Shown here piece after piece: positions 7,841 to 15,092 of a stretch of 39,188 bases of DNA; the stretch's first letter is position 1; each line of letters opens with the position of its first letter. A program made the translations under genes and the position numbers. Origin of the DNA: Spirochaetaceae bacterium (GTDB lineage Bacteria > Spirochaetota > Spirochaetia > DSM-27196 > SLAA01); NCBI GenBank assembly GCA_003552985.1, contig PUPD01000015.1:1-39188 (forward strand), given 5' to 3'. The notes beneath the pieces were generated by a model. That model did no database searches and had not been told where the DNA came from. It saw only the letters and a list, made by a program, of their open reading frames with translations.

Positions 7841-8688
7841 AATCGTGCCTCCTTGGGGTCAGAACTTTCTTCCGGGACCGGCATTTCACGCCGGTCGCGT
7901 TTCGCTTGGTGGGTGGGGCTGTTTCCGCGCCGAATGCTTGCGTCGCGGTAGCCGAGCCCTCGGGAGATCCCGTCGGCCGTCTCCACAAGTAGCCTGCCGA
8001 GCTCAGGTATGCGGGCTCTCGTAATCCTCATTGTGGGACCGGAGATACTGATCGAGGCGAACACTTCGGCGCCGGCATTTCTGATGGGGGCGCCTACGCA
8101 CCGTACGCCGGGCTCGTGCTCGACATCGTCAACCGCGAAACCGAGATCTTGTATTCGCTTCAGCTCTTCCGACAGCGTCTCGCGGGTGGTAATGGTGTTA
8201 TCTGTGAAGCGGGCCAGGCCGTACTGATCGACGATGAGATCTACCTGATCATCGTCCAGGAACGCCATCATAGCCTTGCCGACTGCCGTGCAATGCAGCG
8301 GCGCCCGTACGCCGATCACCGGATAAGTGCGCAGGCGGCGGGTCGACTCCACACAGTCGACATACAGGACTTCTCCGTTGTCGAGCACTGTCAGGTGAAC
8401 GGTTTCATCGAGCACGCGATTCAGTCGCTCGATCGAGCTGCGGGCGACACGAAGCAATCCGCTCTTGTCCTGTGCCCGCTGGCCGAGCTCAAACAGCGTC
8501 CACCCCAGCTGAAACGTGCTGGTGCCGCTGTCGCGCACCACGATGCTCAAGCTCTCGAGGGTCTTAAGAATGTCGTGCACTGTAGTCTTGGGGAGGGAAT
8601 GCCGCCGCGCAAGCTCGGTTACGGTCATCGACCCCTGTTCGCCAAGTGTCTGCAGAAGCTCAATTGCGCGGCGTACCGACCGAACCAT
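7837..8688 (-). CDS. IclR-family transcriptional regulator (copy 2)
   Basis: From the ATG at 8688 the protein has 283 residues: an N-terminal winged helix-turn-helix (MVRSVRRAIELLQTLGEQGS, recognition helix LPKTTVHDILKTLES) and an IclR effector domain with ETVHLTVLDNGEVLYVDC, YPVIGVRAPLHCTAVGKA, and GAPIRNAGAEVFASISISGP. The C-terminus has a hydrophilic tail of about 35 residues not seen in copy 1. The ATG at 8688 aligns with the start of copy 1. A second in-frame ATG at 8724 adds 12 residues but begins directly beside the operator element. The gene leads the dctPQM-sulfatase-aldolase operon and most likely controls it and itself. Confidence 0.92.
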   Translation of the reverse strand: MVRSVRRAIELLQTLGEQGSMTVTELARRHSLPKTTVHDILKTLESLSIVVRDSGTSTFQLGWTLFELGQRAQDKSGLLRVARSSIERLNRVLDETVHLTVLDNGEVLYVDCVESTRRLRTYPVIGVRAPLHCTAVGKAMMAFLDDDQVDLIVDQYGLARFTDNTITTRETLSEELKRIQDLGFAVDDVEHEPGVRCVGAPIRNAGAEVFASISISGPTMRITRARIPELGRLLVETADGISRGLGYRDASIRRGNSPTHQAKRDRREMPVPEESSDPKEARL

Positions 8689-8726
8689 AAGCGCGATCTC
8701 TTTTGCGTTGCCGATTCTTCGCATAA

Positions 8727-8759
8727 TTCGTAAATACGAACAGAGTTCTGAATTACGAA
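8727..8759. promoter_or_regulatory. Candidate IclR operator before iclR copy 2
   Basis: Positions 8727-8740 are a perfect TTCGTA-AA-TACGAA palindrome, followed by CAGAGTTCTGAAT and another TACGAA ending at 8759. On the minus strand GTTCGTA occurs twice, 19 bases apart. The outer parts match the element at 322-349 before iclR copy 1. It lies between iclR copy 2 and the cupin gene and could regulate both directions. Confidence 0.55.
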
Positions 8760-8830
8760 CAACTTGCCACAGTCTACCCCAGGGCCGGGCGGCTGTCAAG
8801 GTTTTTCGGTTGGCCGCGTGCGCGGCGGCA

Positions 8831-8860
8831 ATGACGAAATGCCGCTCTGCGGCGTACAAT
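8831..8860 (+). promoter_or_regulatory. Possible promoter for the cupin-enolase genes
   Basis: ATGACG (8831-8836) and TACAAT (8855-8860) are 18 bases apart, which matches four and five of the six consensus bases. The -10 box contains the upstream in-frame ATG at 8859, arguing that translation starts at 8892. Confidence 0.4.
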
Positions 8861-8891
8861 GAGAGCCGACACTATTGTGCCGGGGGCAGCG

Positions 8892-9284
8892 ATGAGCGAA
8901 CAGAGCAGGCCGAACGACGGCATGGCGAACGAGGGCACGGCGGGTAAGGCTGTGGTGCGGCGGATTGCGGAAGTAGATGCAGTCGACTGTCCGTGCGGGA
9001 CTGCCCGGCGAGTGTTCTCGCGCGCGGACGGCGGCCCGGTCGGCATCCATCACGTGACCATCTCCGAAGACGCCCAGCTCCACTACCATAAGCGAACCAC
9101 CGAATACTACGTGGTGCTCGAGGGTCACGGCGAAATTGAGCTCGACGACGAACGCGTCAAGGTCGGCCCGGGCGACGTCGTCTACATCCCCCCGCTTACG
9201 CGGCATGCCGCCCGCGGCACGCTCACGATCATCAATGTGGTACATCCGCCGCTCGACCCTGCCGACGAGTTCGTCGAGGAATGA
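8892..9284 (+). CDS. Single-domain cupin protein
   Basis: The 130-residue product is a small beta-barrel of the cupin_2 type. Motif 1 is clear: LHYHKRTTEYYVVLEGHGEIEL, with two histidines and a glutamate as metal ligands. Motif 2 is GPGDVVYIPPLTRHA, with the third metal histidine. Stand-alone cupins of this size can be sugar isomerases, sugar-acid handling enzymes or ligand sensors. Here it sits 69 bases before an enolase-superfamily dehydratase on the same strand, so a role in the same sugar-acid pathway is likely but not proven. A start at 8859 is possible but overlaps a probable -10 box. Confidence 0.85.
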   Translation: MSEQSRPNDGMANEGTAGKAVVRRIAEVDAVDCPCGTARRVFSRADGGPVGIHHVTISEDAQLHYHKRTTEYYVVLEGHGEIELDDERVKVGPGDVVYIPPLTRHAARGTLTIINVVHPPLDPADEFVEE

Positions 9285-9353
9285 GCGGCGAACGGTGGCC
9301 TCCAGTGCACGGCCCGGCCCGGCCGGCGGCCCTCGCCGGAGGGCACCGATACC

Positions 9354-10847
9354 ATGAAGCGCCCGAAGCCGACTGACATACGCGTCCGCGAAGCGAGGGT
9401 GACGTTCAAGCCGGTTGTGCTGCGCTTGCCGCTTCGGTTCGGTGCGGAAACGGTCACCGAACTGAGCTTTGCGCGCGTGCGGATTACGGTCGAGACCCGC
9501 GCTGGGCGGCGCGCTCAAGGCTGGGGAGAGACGCCGCTCAATGTCGGCTGGGCATGGCCGTCCGCGCTCGCGCATCGGGCACGCACCGCGCGGCTGGAGG
9601 AGCTCTGCCGGCAGATAGCCGAGGCCTGGCCGCGTGACGCCGAGTACGGCCACCCGCTAGAGCTCGGCTATCGGTTTCTTGAGCACCGGCTGCCCGAGCT
9701 TGCCGGGCGGGCTGAAGTCCGGGAAACCGCCGGCGCCACGTCCGAGACAGCCGCCGGACTGCACGAAGCGCCGGACCGGCGGGAAGCTGCGGAGCGCCCC
9801 ACGCGCGGGCAAACGGCAGCACGCCGGCCGCCGAACGCCGCAAACCGGCTCCCCTGGCTGGCCGCGCTGATCTGCGCCGCGCCCTTCGATCTTGCGCTCC
9901 ATGACGCCTTCGGCATCGCGAACGAGGTGCCGATCTATCAGACCTACGGTCCCGAGTACATGAACGCGGACCTCGCTGCGTTCTTCGCCGGCGTCCCCGA
10001 AGCAGAGTATTTCGCGGGTCGCTATCCGCTGCATTATCTTCGCGCAAAGCCGGCGCGCAGGATTCCGGTGTGGCATCTGGTGGGCGGGGCCGATGCGCTG
10101 CGTGCGGGTGAGCTCAGTGGGCCTGAGCCCGACGACGGGTACCCGGTCACGCTCGAAGAATGGCTGCAGCGCGACGGGCCGATGTTCCTCAAGATCAAGC
10201 TCTGCGGGGTTGATTGGGACTGGGACTATGATCGGCTGGTAGCGGTTGGAGAGGTCGGGCTGGCTTTCGGTTCGCCGGGGCTGAGCGCAGATTTCAACTG
10301 CACGGTGACCGACTCGGCATACGTCCCGCGCATGCTCGAGCGTCTGCGGCGTGATGTGCCCCGGAGCTACGCGGCGCTCCGCTATATCGAGCAGCCGTTC
10401 GCGGTCGACCCGGCCGAGCATGATCCGGCGGCCGTAGAGGCGATTGCGGCGCACAAGCCGGTGTTCATCGACGAAAGCGCCGACGACTGGCGGAGCGTAG
10501 CGCGCGGCAGGCAGGTGGGATGGAGCGGGGTTGCGCTCAAGAGCTGCAAGACGCAGACCGGCGCGCTGCTCGCGCTGGCGTGGGCGAAGGAGGCCGGCAT
10601 GGAGCTTGTTGTGCAGGACCTGAGCAACGCCCGGCTTGCGCAGATTCCGCATCTGCTCCTTGCGGCGCATGCGGGAATCGAGCTTGGCGTGGAGAGCAAC
10701 GGAATGCAGTATTACCCTGACGCGTCGACAGCCGAAGCGCGGGTCCATCCGGGCCTGTATCGGCGCCGCGAAGGGATGCTCGATCTCGGCTCGGTCGGCG
10801 GCCCGGGGTTCGGCTATCGCATCGACGAGATCATGAGAAAACAGTGA
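9354..10847 (+). CDS. Enolase-superfamily (mandelate racemase/muconate lactonizing-like) enzyme with internal insertion
   Basis: This 497-residue protein has an N-terminal capping domain (about residues 8-115) and a barrel domain with the superfamily catalytic set: K280-I-K282 on the second strand, D313 in SADFN, E346 in YIEQPF, and D373 in FIDES as the likely metal triad, then K396 in ALKSCKTQTG. Such enzymes abstract a proton next to a carboxylate, most often to dehydrate sugar acids to 2-keto-3-deoxy acids. That would feed the DapA-type aldolases nearby. The protein is about 50-100 residues longer than typical members because residues 118-165 are an Ala/Arg/Glu/Thr/Pro-rich low-complexity insert between the capping domain and LPWLAALICAAPFDLALHDAFG. 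GGAGG precedes the ATG by about 12 bases. The substrate is unknown. Confidence 0.88.
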   Translation: MKRPKPTDIRVREARVTFKPVVLRLPLRFGAETVTELSFARVRITVETRAGRRAQGWGETPLNVGWAWPSALAHRARTARLEELCRQIAEAWPRDAEYGHPLELGYRFLEHRLPELAGRAEVRETAGATSETAAGLHEAPDRREAAERPTRGQTAARRPPNAANRLPWLAALICAAPFDLALHDAFGIANEVPIYQTYGPEYMNADLAAFFAGVPEAEYFAGRYPLHYLRAKPARRIPVWHLVGGADALRAGELSGPEPDDGYPVTLEEWLQRDGPMFLKIKLCGVDWDWDYDRLVAVGEVGLAFGSPGLSADFNCTVTDSAYVPRMLERLRRDVPRSYAALRYIEQPFAVDPAEHDPAAVEAIAAHKPVFIDESADDWRSVARGRQVGWSGVALKSCKTQTGALLALAWAKEAGMELVVQDLSNARLAQIPHLLLAAHAGIELGVESNGMQYYPDASTAEARVHPGLYRRREGMLDLGSVGGPGFGYRIDEIMRKQ

Positions 10848-10949
10848 CGGGATGTCGTCCGGGTGAGTTGCGGTCACGGGGCGATGATCGCTGCGCCGCG
10901 CCGAGCGCTATGCGCCGGCCACAGCGCGCCGGCGAGCACGCCACGGCGA

Positions 10950-12182
10950 TTACTGAGCAACGGCGTTCGGCTGTTCGCCGAAGAGGAGCTCGGGTGCGTG
11001 CTGCAGCACGAGCACCGCGGCGCCCACCGCGGCCGCATCCGAGCCGAGCCGGCCGGTTGTAATAGTTACCGCTGAGAATGCGTACGCCATCGCACGCTTG
11101 CGAACCTTCTCGCGCAACATCGCGGCGAAAAGCTCGCTACCGGCGCCGGACTGCCCACCGAGCACAATCATCTCCGGATTGAAGAGGTTCACGAGGTTGC
11201 CGATCGCAACCGCCAGGTGCTCGGCGGCTTCGTCCAGCACCTCGACCGCCAACTCGTCGCCTTCCTCGGCCGCCGCGAATACCGCCCCCGCTCCCAGCGC
11301 CTCCGGTTGGGCGCCGTAGCGCTCGAACAGCCGTCCCTGCTGCGTACGCCGCAGGCGCTCGCGGGCGCGGCCGGCTATCGCTGGGTCTGAAACCAGCTGC
11401 TGCAGGCAGCCGCGGTTTCCGCACGGGCAGAGCGGGCCGTGCGGCTCAATGGTCACATGCCCGAGCTCGCCGGCGCTGGAGTTGATGCCGGTGTATAGCT
11501 CGCCGCGATGGATGATCCCGGCAGCCACGCCGGTGCCGATCGAGATATAGATCAAGTCCTCGGTTCCCGTGCCTGCGCCGCGCCAGCGCTCGCCGAGAGC
11601 CCCGACCTTGCTGCGATTGGCGACATATACTGCAAGCCCGATCCGTGACTCAAGCATCTGCTTGAGCGGAACTTCGAACCACCCGACGTCGGTGGCGCTT
11701 TGAATCACGCCGGTGCGCATGTCCACAAGCCCGGGTGATCCCACTCCGAGCGCGGGCAGGATGCGCTGACTCTGATTGCGCTGCAGCAGCGTTTCGACAG
11801 CGCGCGCGAGAGCGTCGGCGGCGGCCTCCGCGCTGCTTCCGCGTATTTCTATGGACTCGCAGTCGAGCGGGCGGGCGTCGAGGTCGGTGAGAAACACGCT
11901 CCACTGGTAGTCGCGCATGCGTGCGCCGAGAGCGTGCACGGCGTGCGGCTTGAACTCGAGCAATACCGGCGGACGTCCGCCGGAGGAAGCACCGAACCCC
12001 GCCTCCTGCACGATCCCTGCTTGCAGCAGGCTATCGACGAGCAGGCTCACGGTCGCACGACTCAAGCTGGTGAGCTCCGCGAGCCCCGGACGCGAAATGG
12101 TCCGCTCGCGGCGCAGGATCTCGAAGACATGAGCTCGATTGATCTCTTTCAGCAGTTCGGGTTGTCCGATCCGCGATGTCAC
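10950..12182 (-). CDS. ROK-family transcriptional regulator (NagC/XylR type)
   Basis: The protein has an N-terminal winged helix-turn-helix (GQPELLKEINRAHVFEILRRERTISRPGLAELTSLSRATVSLLVDSLLQAG) and a C-terminal ROK sugar-kinase-like domain. This contains GVGSPGLVD, DLIYISIGTGVAAGIIHRGELYTGINSSAGELGHVTIEP and the zinc-binding CPCGNRGCL motif. ROK repressors sense a sugar or sugar phosphate and release AT-rich operators. The start is assigned to a GTG at 12182 (about 410 residues) because GGAG lies 7 bases upstream; an adjacent GTG at 12185 and a TTG at 12206 are alternatives. It diverges from the isomerase-TctCBA operon, its probable target. The C-terminus is Val-Ala-Gln after a region of low conservation. 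Confidence 0.93.
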   Translation of the reverse strand: MTSRIGQPELLKEINRAHVFEILRRERTISRPGLAELTSLSRATVSLLVDSLLQAGIVQEAGFGASSGGRPPVLLEFKPHAVHALGARMRDYQWSVFLTDLDARPLDCESIEIRGSSAEAAADALARAVETLLQRNQSQRILPALGVGSPGLVDMRTGVIQSATDVGWFEVPLKQMLESRIGLAVYVANRSKVGALGERWRGAGTGTEDLIYISIGTGVAAGIIHRGELYTGINSSAGELGHVTIEPHGPLCPCGNRGCLQQLVSDPAIAGRARERLRRTQQGRLFERYGAQPEALGAGAVFAAAEEGDELAVEVLDEAAEHLAVAIGNLVNLFNPEMIVLGGQSGAGSELFAAMLREKVRKRAMAYAFSAVTITTGRLGSDAAAVGAAVLVLQHAPELLFGEQPNAVAQ

Positions 12183-12370
12183 CACGTTGCTCCGAGTACC
12201 GCACAATATACGCGAGCAAGCGGCGTGCGTACAGGCCGCGCAGCGCTTTGCCGCCGCTCTATGATAGCTCGATCGGCCAACTTCTGCAACAAATAAGCAA
12301 AACTGCCCCCAATCCGACGAAAACCGGGCCCAAAAACCGTTTTTTCAGGCTCTAAAAGCACCGTTCAGCC

Positions 12371-12394
12371 GTCAACTTTTATTATAACATTGAC
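12371..12394. promoter_or_regulatory. AT-rich interrupted palindrome, possible ROK operator
   Basis: GTCAA (12371-12375) and TTGAC (12390-12394) flank an AT-rich core that includes the 9-bp palindrome TTATTATAA. The right arm is the -35 box of the next promoter, a natural place for repression. AT-rich operators are usual for the NagC/Mlc group. Confidence 0.35.
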
Positions 12395-12418
12395 AAAGTG
12401 CCGGACCGGGTCTACGAT
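12390..12418 (+). promoter_or_regulatory. Strong sigma-70 type promoter for the isomerase-TctCBA operon
   Basis: TTGACA (12390-12395), 17 bases, then TACGAT (12413-12418). The ATG at 12427 begins 8 bases after the -10 box, so the transcript is probably leaderless or nearly so. Confidence 0.7.
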
Positions 12419-12426
12419 TGTTAGCG

Positions 12427-13359
12427 ATGAACGGCACGGATGGCAAGGGTAGAGCGCAATCTGCGCGGCCGTACCTGACCGGCTTCACCGACGAAGTCGG
12501 CGCCGAGCTCGCGACGCAGATCGAGGTCTGTAAAGCGTTGGGCTGGGACCGGATCGACCTGCGCACCGTCGACGGGGGCAATGTCGTTGAGATCGGCGAT
12601 GAAGAGTTCGACCGTCTGTGTGAAGAGCTGGCTGCGGCCGGCTTGCGAGTGAGCAGTTTCGGAAGCCGCATCGCGAACTGGAGCAGACGGGTGGATGACG
12701 ACCCGTCGCGCGACTATCAGGAGCTGGAGGCGGCGATCCCCCGCATGCATCGTCTCGGTGTCCAGTTTATCCGCATCATGAGCTACCGGCCTGAATCGGT
12801 GAACGGGCTTCCCCCGCAGGAGGTCGAGCGCCGGGTGATAGAGCGTCTGCGGACCCTGGCCGGCATCGCGGCTGACGGCGGAGTGATCTGCCTGCACGAA
12901 AACTGCGATACCTGGGGCGGGCAGAGCTATGAGCACTCGCTCCGTATGCTCGAAGCTGTGGGGTCCGATCATCTGCAGCTCGTGTTCGACACCGGGAACC
13001 CGTTCGCGACCCCGGACGTTCGCGGAGAGCCGCCGTACCGCCATCAGGATACCTGGGAGTTCTATTCGCAGGTGAAGCCGCACATCGCGTATCTCCACAT
13101 CAAGGACGGTGTGGTTGCCGGCGGCAAGCCGGTCTACACCTTCCCGGGTGAGGGCGCAGGCGAGGTTCCCCGAATTCTTGCGGATTTGGCGGCCGGCGGC
13201 TACCGCGGCCCCATCTCGATTGAGCCCCATCTCGCGGTGGTCTATCACGACCCGAGCGTGACGGCCGACCCGCGAAAGCGGTGGGACAGTTTTGTTGAGT
13301 ATGCCGAACGAACCGGACGCTTGTTGAAACAAGCCGGGTTCGCGCTTAATTCGCCGTAG
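12427..13359 (+). CDS. Sugar phosphate isomerase/epimerase family protein (xylose-isomerase-like TIM barrel)
   Basis: The 310-residue protein belongs to the AP endonuclease 2 / IolE-IolI type TIM-barrel family. Metal-binding residues appear at the expected strand ends: E in CLHENCDTWGG, D in LVFDTGNPFATPD, H in IAYLHIKDGV, and E in ISIEPHL. Such enzymes isomerise or epimerise keto sugars, or dehydrate inosose-like compounds. TTG at 12418 is an in-frame alternative start but lies inside the -10 box, so ATG 12427 is preferred although it has no ribosome site. It is the first gene of an operon with a TctCBA transporter, a Gfo/Idh/MocA dehydrogenase and an MFS transporter, which suggests breakdown of an imported sugar or sugar acid. 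Confidence 0.88.
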   Translation: MNGTDGKGRAQSARPYLTGFTDEVGAELATQIEVCKALGWDRIDLRTVDGGNVVEIGDEEFDRLCEELAAAGLRVSSFGSRIANWSRRVDDDPSRDYQELEAAIPRMHRLGVQFIRIMSYRPESVNGLPPQEVERRVIERLRTLAGIAADGGVICLHENCDTWGGQSYEHSLRMLEAVGSDHLQLVFDTGNPFATPDVRGEPPYRHQDTWEFYSQVKPHIAYLHIKDGVVAGGKPVYTFPGEGAGEVPRILADLAAGGYRGPISIEPHLAVVYHDPSVTADPRKRWDSFVEYAERTGRLLKQAGFALNSP

Positions 13360-13410
13360 ACACGGCTAAATGCGACGGGGGAATGTCCCGGTCGAAGGAG
13401 GAGGGTTGAT

Positions 13411-14436
13411 ATGAAGAAGCTGATCGTAATGATCGCTGTGCTCGCAGTGGTCGCCGTGGCGATGGTATTCGCCCGAGGCGTCCGTGAAGAGGACCCGGAC
13501 GTATGGGAGCCCACGCGGCCTATCACAGTCGTGGTTCCATGGGGTGCCGGCGGGTCCACCGACCAGACGGTTCGGCCGCTCGCTGCGGTGCTGGAGGAGG
13601 AGCTTGGACAGAGCGTGGTCGTGGTGAACACGCCCGGTGCCACCGGATCGGTTGGAACCGCTGAGGTCCTCAACGCGCGCCGCGACGGGTACACCTGGAC
13701 GTCCGGTGCGGTCAAGGACCTCGCGACCTACCGCGTGAGAGACCTGCTCGAGACTGATCTCGACGACTGGGTGCTGTTCCTCAGCCTGGCGCAGGTCAAT
13801 GTGGTCTCGGTGAACAAGGACGAGCCGTACCAGGACTTCGCTGAGCTGGCTCAAGCGTTTCTGGATAGGCCGGGCGAGATCGACGTTGGCACCGCCGGGG
13901 TCGGCTCGGCAGGCCACACCGCAATACAGCTGATCAATCGCTATCGGCCGATCGAGTACACCGAGGTGACCTACGGCGGCGGAGCTCCTGCGGTCACGGC
14001 GACGGTGGCGGGCGAGGTTCCGGTAACCACCCAGCTCGCCAGCGAACAGGTGGATATGATCCGCGCAGGTGAGCTGCGGCCGCTCGCGGTGCTGTCTGAT
14101 GAGCCGCTGAAGCTGGAGGGCGTCGACGAAGAGATTCCGCCGATCACAAACTGGATTCCGGAGTTCGAAGCCGCCCCCATCTATTTCGGCATCTTTGTCC
14201 CTGCCGATGTGCCGCAGAACGTCATCAACACGCTCGGTCGCATCTGGGATGAGACTATCGTGGGCAACGAACGCTTGGAGCAGCTTGCTCTTGAATCGGC
14301 GAGTGTTTTCGCTCCCAAGTGGGGCGAGGAGGCTCGCACCGCGGCGTTCCCGATGGTACAGCTTGATGCGTGGCTCGCCTACGAGATGGGTGATACGGTC
14401 ATGCGGCCCGATGAGGCCGGGATTCCGCGCCCGTAG
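13411..14436 (+). CDS. tctC: Tripartite tricarboxylate transporter substrate-binding protein (TctC/Bug family)
   Basis: The 341-residue exported protein starts with MKKLIVMIAVLAVVAVAMVFARG, a signal peptide. It then shows Bug-family landmarks: PITVVVPWGAGGSTDQTVRPLAAVLEEELGQSVVVVNTPGATGSVGTAEV at the ligand cleft, a conserved DVGTAGVGSAGHTAIQL, and a later GGGAPAVTATVAGEVPVTT. It should deliver a carboxylated solute to the TctAB permease encoded directly downstream. AAGGAGGAGG is an excellent ribosome site. The isomerase gene ends 51 bases upstream. A 10-bp hairpin lies behind the gene. The ligand cannot be identified from sequence. Confidence 0.94.
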   Translation: MKKLIVMIAVLAVVAVAMVFARGVREEDPDVWEPTRPITVVVPWGAGGSTDQTVRPLAAVLEEELGQSVVVVNTPGATGSVGTAEVLNARRDGYTWTSGAVKDLATYRVRDLLETDLDDWVLFLSLAQVNVVSVNKDEPYQDFAELAQAFLDRPGEIDVGTAGVGSAGHTAIQLINRYRPIEYTEVTYGGGAPAVTATVAGEVPVTTQLASEQVDMIRAGELRPLAVLSDEPLKLEGVDEEIPPITNWIPEFEAAPIYFGIFVPADVPQNVINTLGRIWDETIVGNERLEQLALESASVFAPKWGEEARTAAFPMVQLDAWLAYEMGDTVMRPDEAGIPRP

Positions 14437-14479
14437 CAGTAGAAGGCGATACGCATCGCTACCCGTAGAAAGCTCATTC

Positions 14480-14508
14480 GCGCAGCCCGGCTCACAGACG
14501 GGCTGCGC
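14480..14508 (+). terminator. Intercistronic hairpin between tctC and tctB
   Basis: GCGCAGCCCG (14480-14489) pairs perfectly with CGGGCTGCGC (14499-14508) across a 9-base loop, followed by ATTTCGTT. It looks like a partial terminator or 3'-stabilising stem that allows more TctC than TctAB to be made. Confidence 0.6.
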
Positions 14509-14549
14509 ATTTCGTTGCGCCGGTGACGCAACAGATCTGAGGAGTGACA

Positions 14550-15083
14550 ATGGGTGACAAGGTCAATGAGGACAAGGGCATGCCGCGTGCGGACTTCGTC
14601 ACCGGCCTGGTGTTGCTCGGGTTCAGCGCCGCGGTCCTGTACTTCTCCGTTACCATGCCGAGGCTCGAACATCGCGGAATCAATCCGCTCTCGGCGCCCG
14701 GGGTGGTACCGGGTCTGCTCGGCGTCGTCATCGGCGTCTGCAGCCTCGCCCTGCTGATCCGGGCTGTTGTGCGCGGCGGCTATCGACTTACGCTCTCCGG
14801 GGGCTCGCTCGCAGCGTTCGTGAGTAGCTCTGTCGTTCGGCGCATCATCGTGACGGTCGCTATCTGCCTGGTGTATGCCTGGGGTTTGGTAGGGCGGGTC
14901 CACTACACGCTCGCGACCTTCCTGTTCGTACTGGTATTCGTGTTGTTCTTCGAGCTGGTGTTCGGGCAGGAAGAACGGCGGTCACTCGCGCGCACGGTCT
15001 GGACCGCCACGCTGGAGGCGGCACTGGTGGCGGGTATCGTGTCGGCTGTGTTTCAGTACCTGTTTCTCGTAGCGCTACCCTGA
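14550..15083 (+). CDS. tctB: Tripartite tricarboxylate transporter small permease (TctB family)
   Basis: The product of 177 residues has four hydrophobic segments spaced as in TctB: residues about 12-32 with DFVTGLVLLGFSAAVLYFSVTMP, one with GVVPGLLGVVIGVCSLALLI, one with IIVTVAICLVYAWGL, and a last pair with FLFVLVFVLFFELVFG and ALVAGIVSAVFQYLF. TctB is the small membrane partner of TctA. The ATG at 14550 is chosen because GAGGAG lies 5 bases upstream; a GTG at 14544 overlaps that site. tctA begins 9 bases after the stop. Confidence 0.9.
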   Translation: MGDKVNEDKGMPRADFVTGLVLLGFSAAVLYFSVTMPRLEHRGINPLSAPGVVPGLLGVVIGVCSLALLIRAVVRGGYRLTLSGGSLAAFVSSSVVRRIIVTVAICLVYAWGLVGRVHYTLATFLFVLVFVLFFELVFGQEERRSLARTVWTATLEAALVAGIVSAVFQYLFLVALP

Positions 15084-15092
15084 GGATTCCAT

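Noticed and set aside
9657-10877. Minus-strand open frame (406 codons) opposite the enolase-family gene
   Set aside because: The plus strand shows all catalytic residues of the enolase superfamily; the antisense product has no recognisable features.
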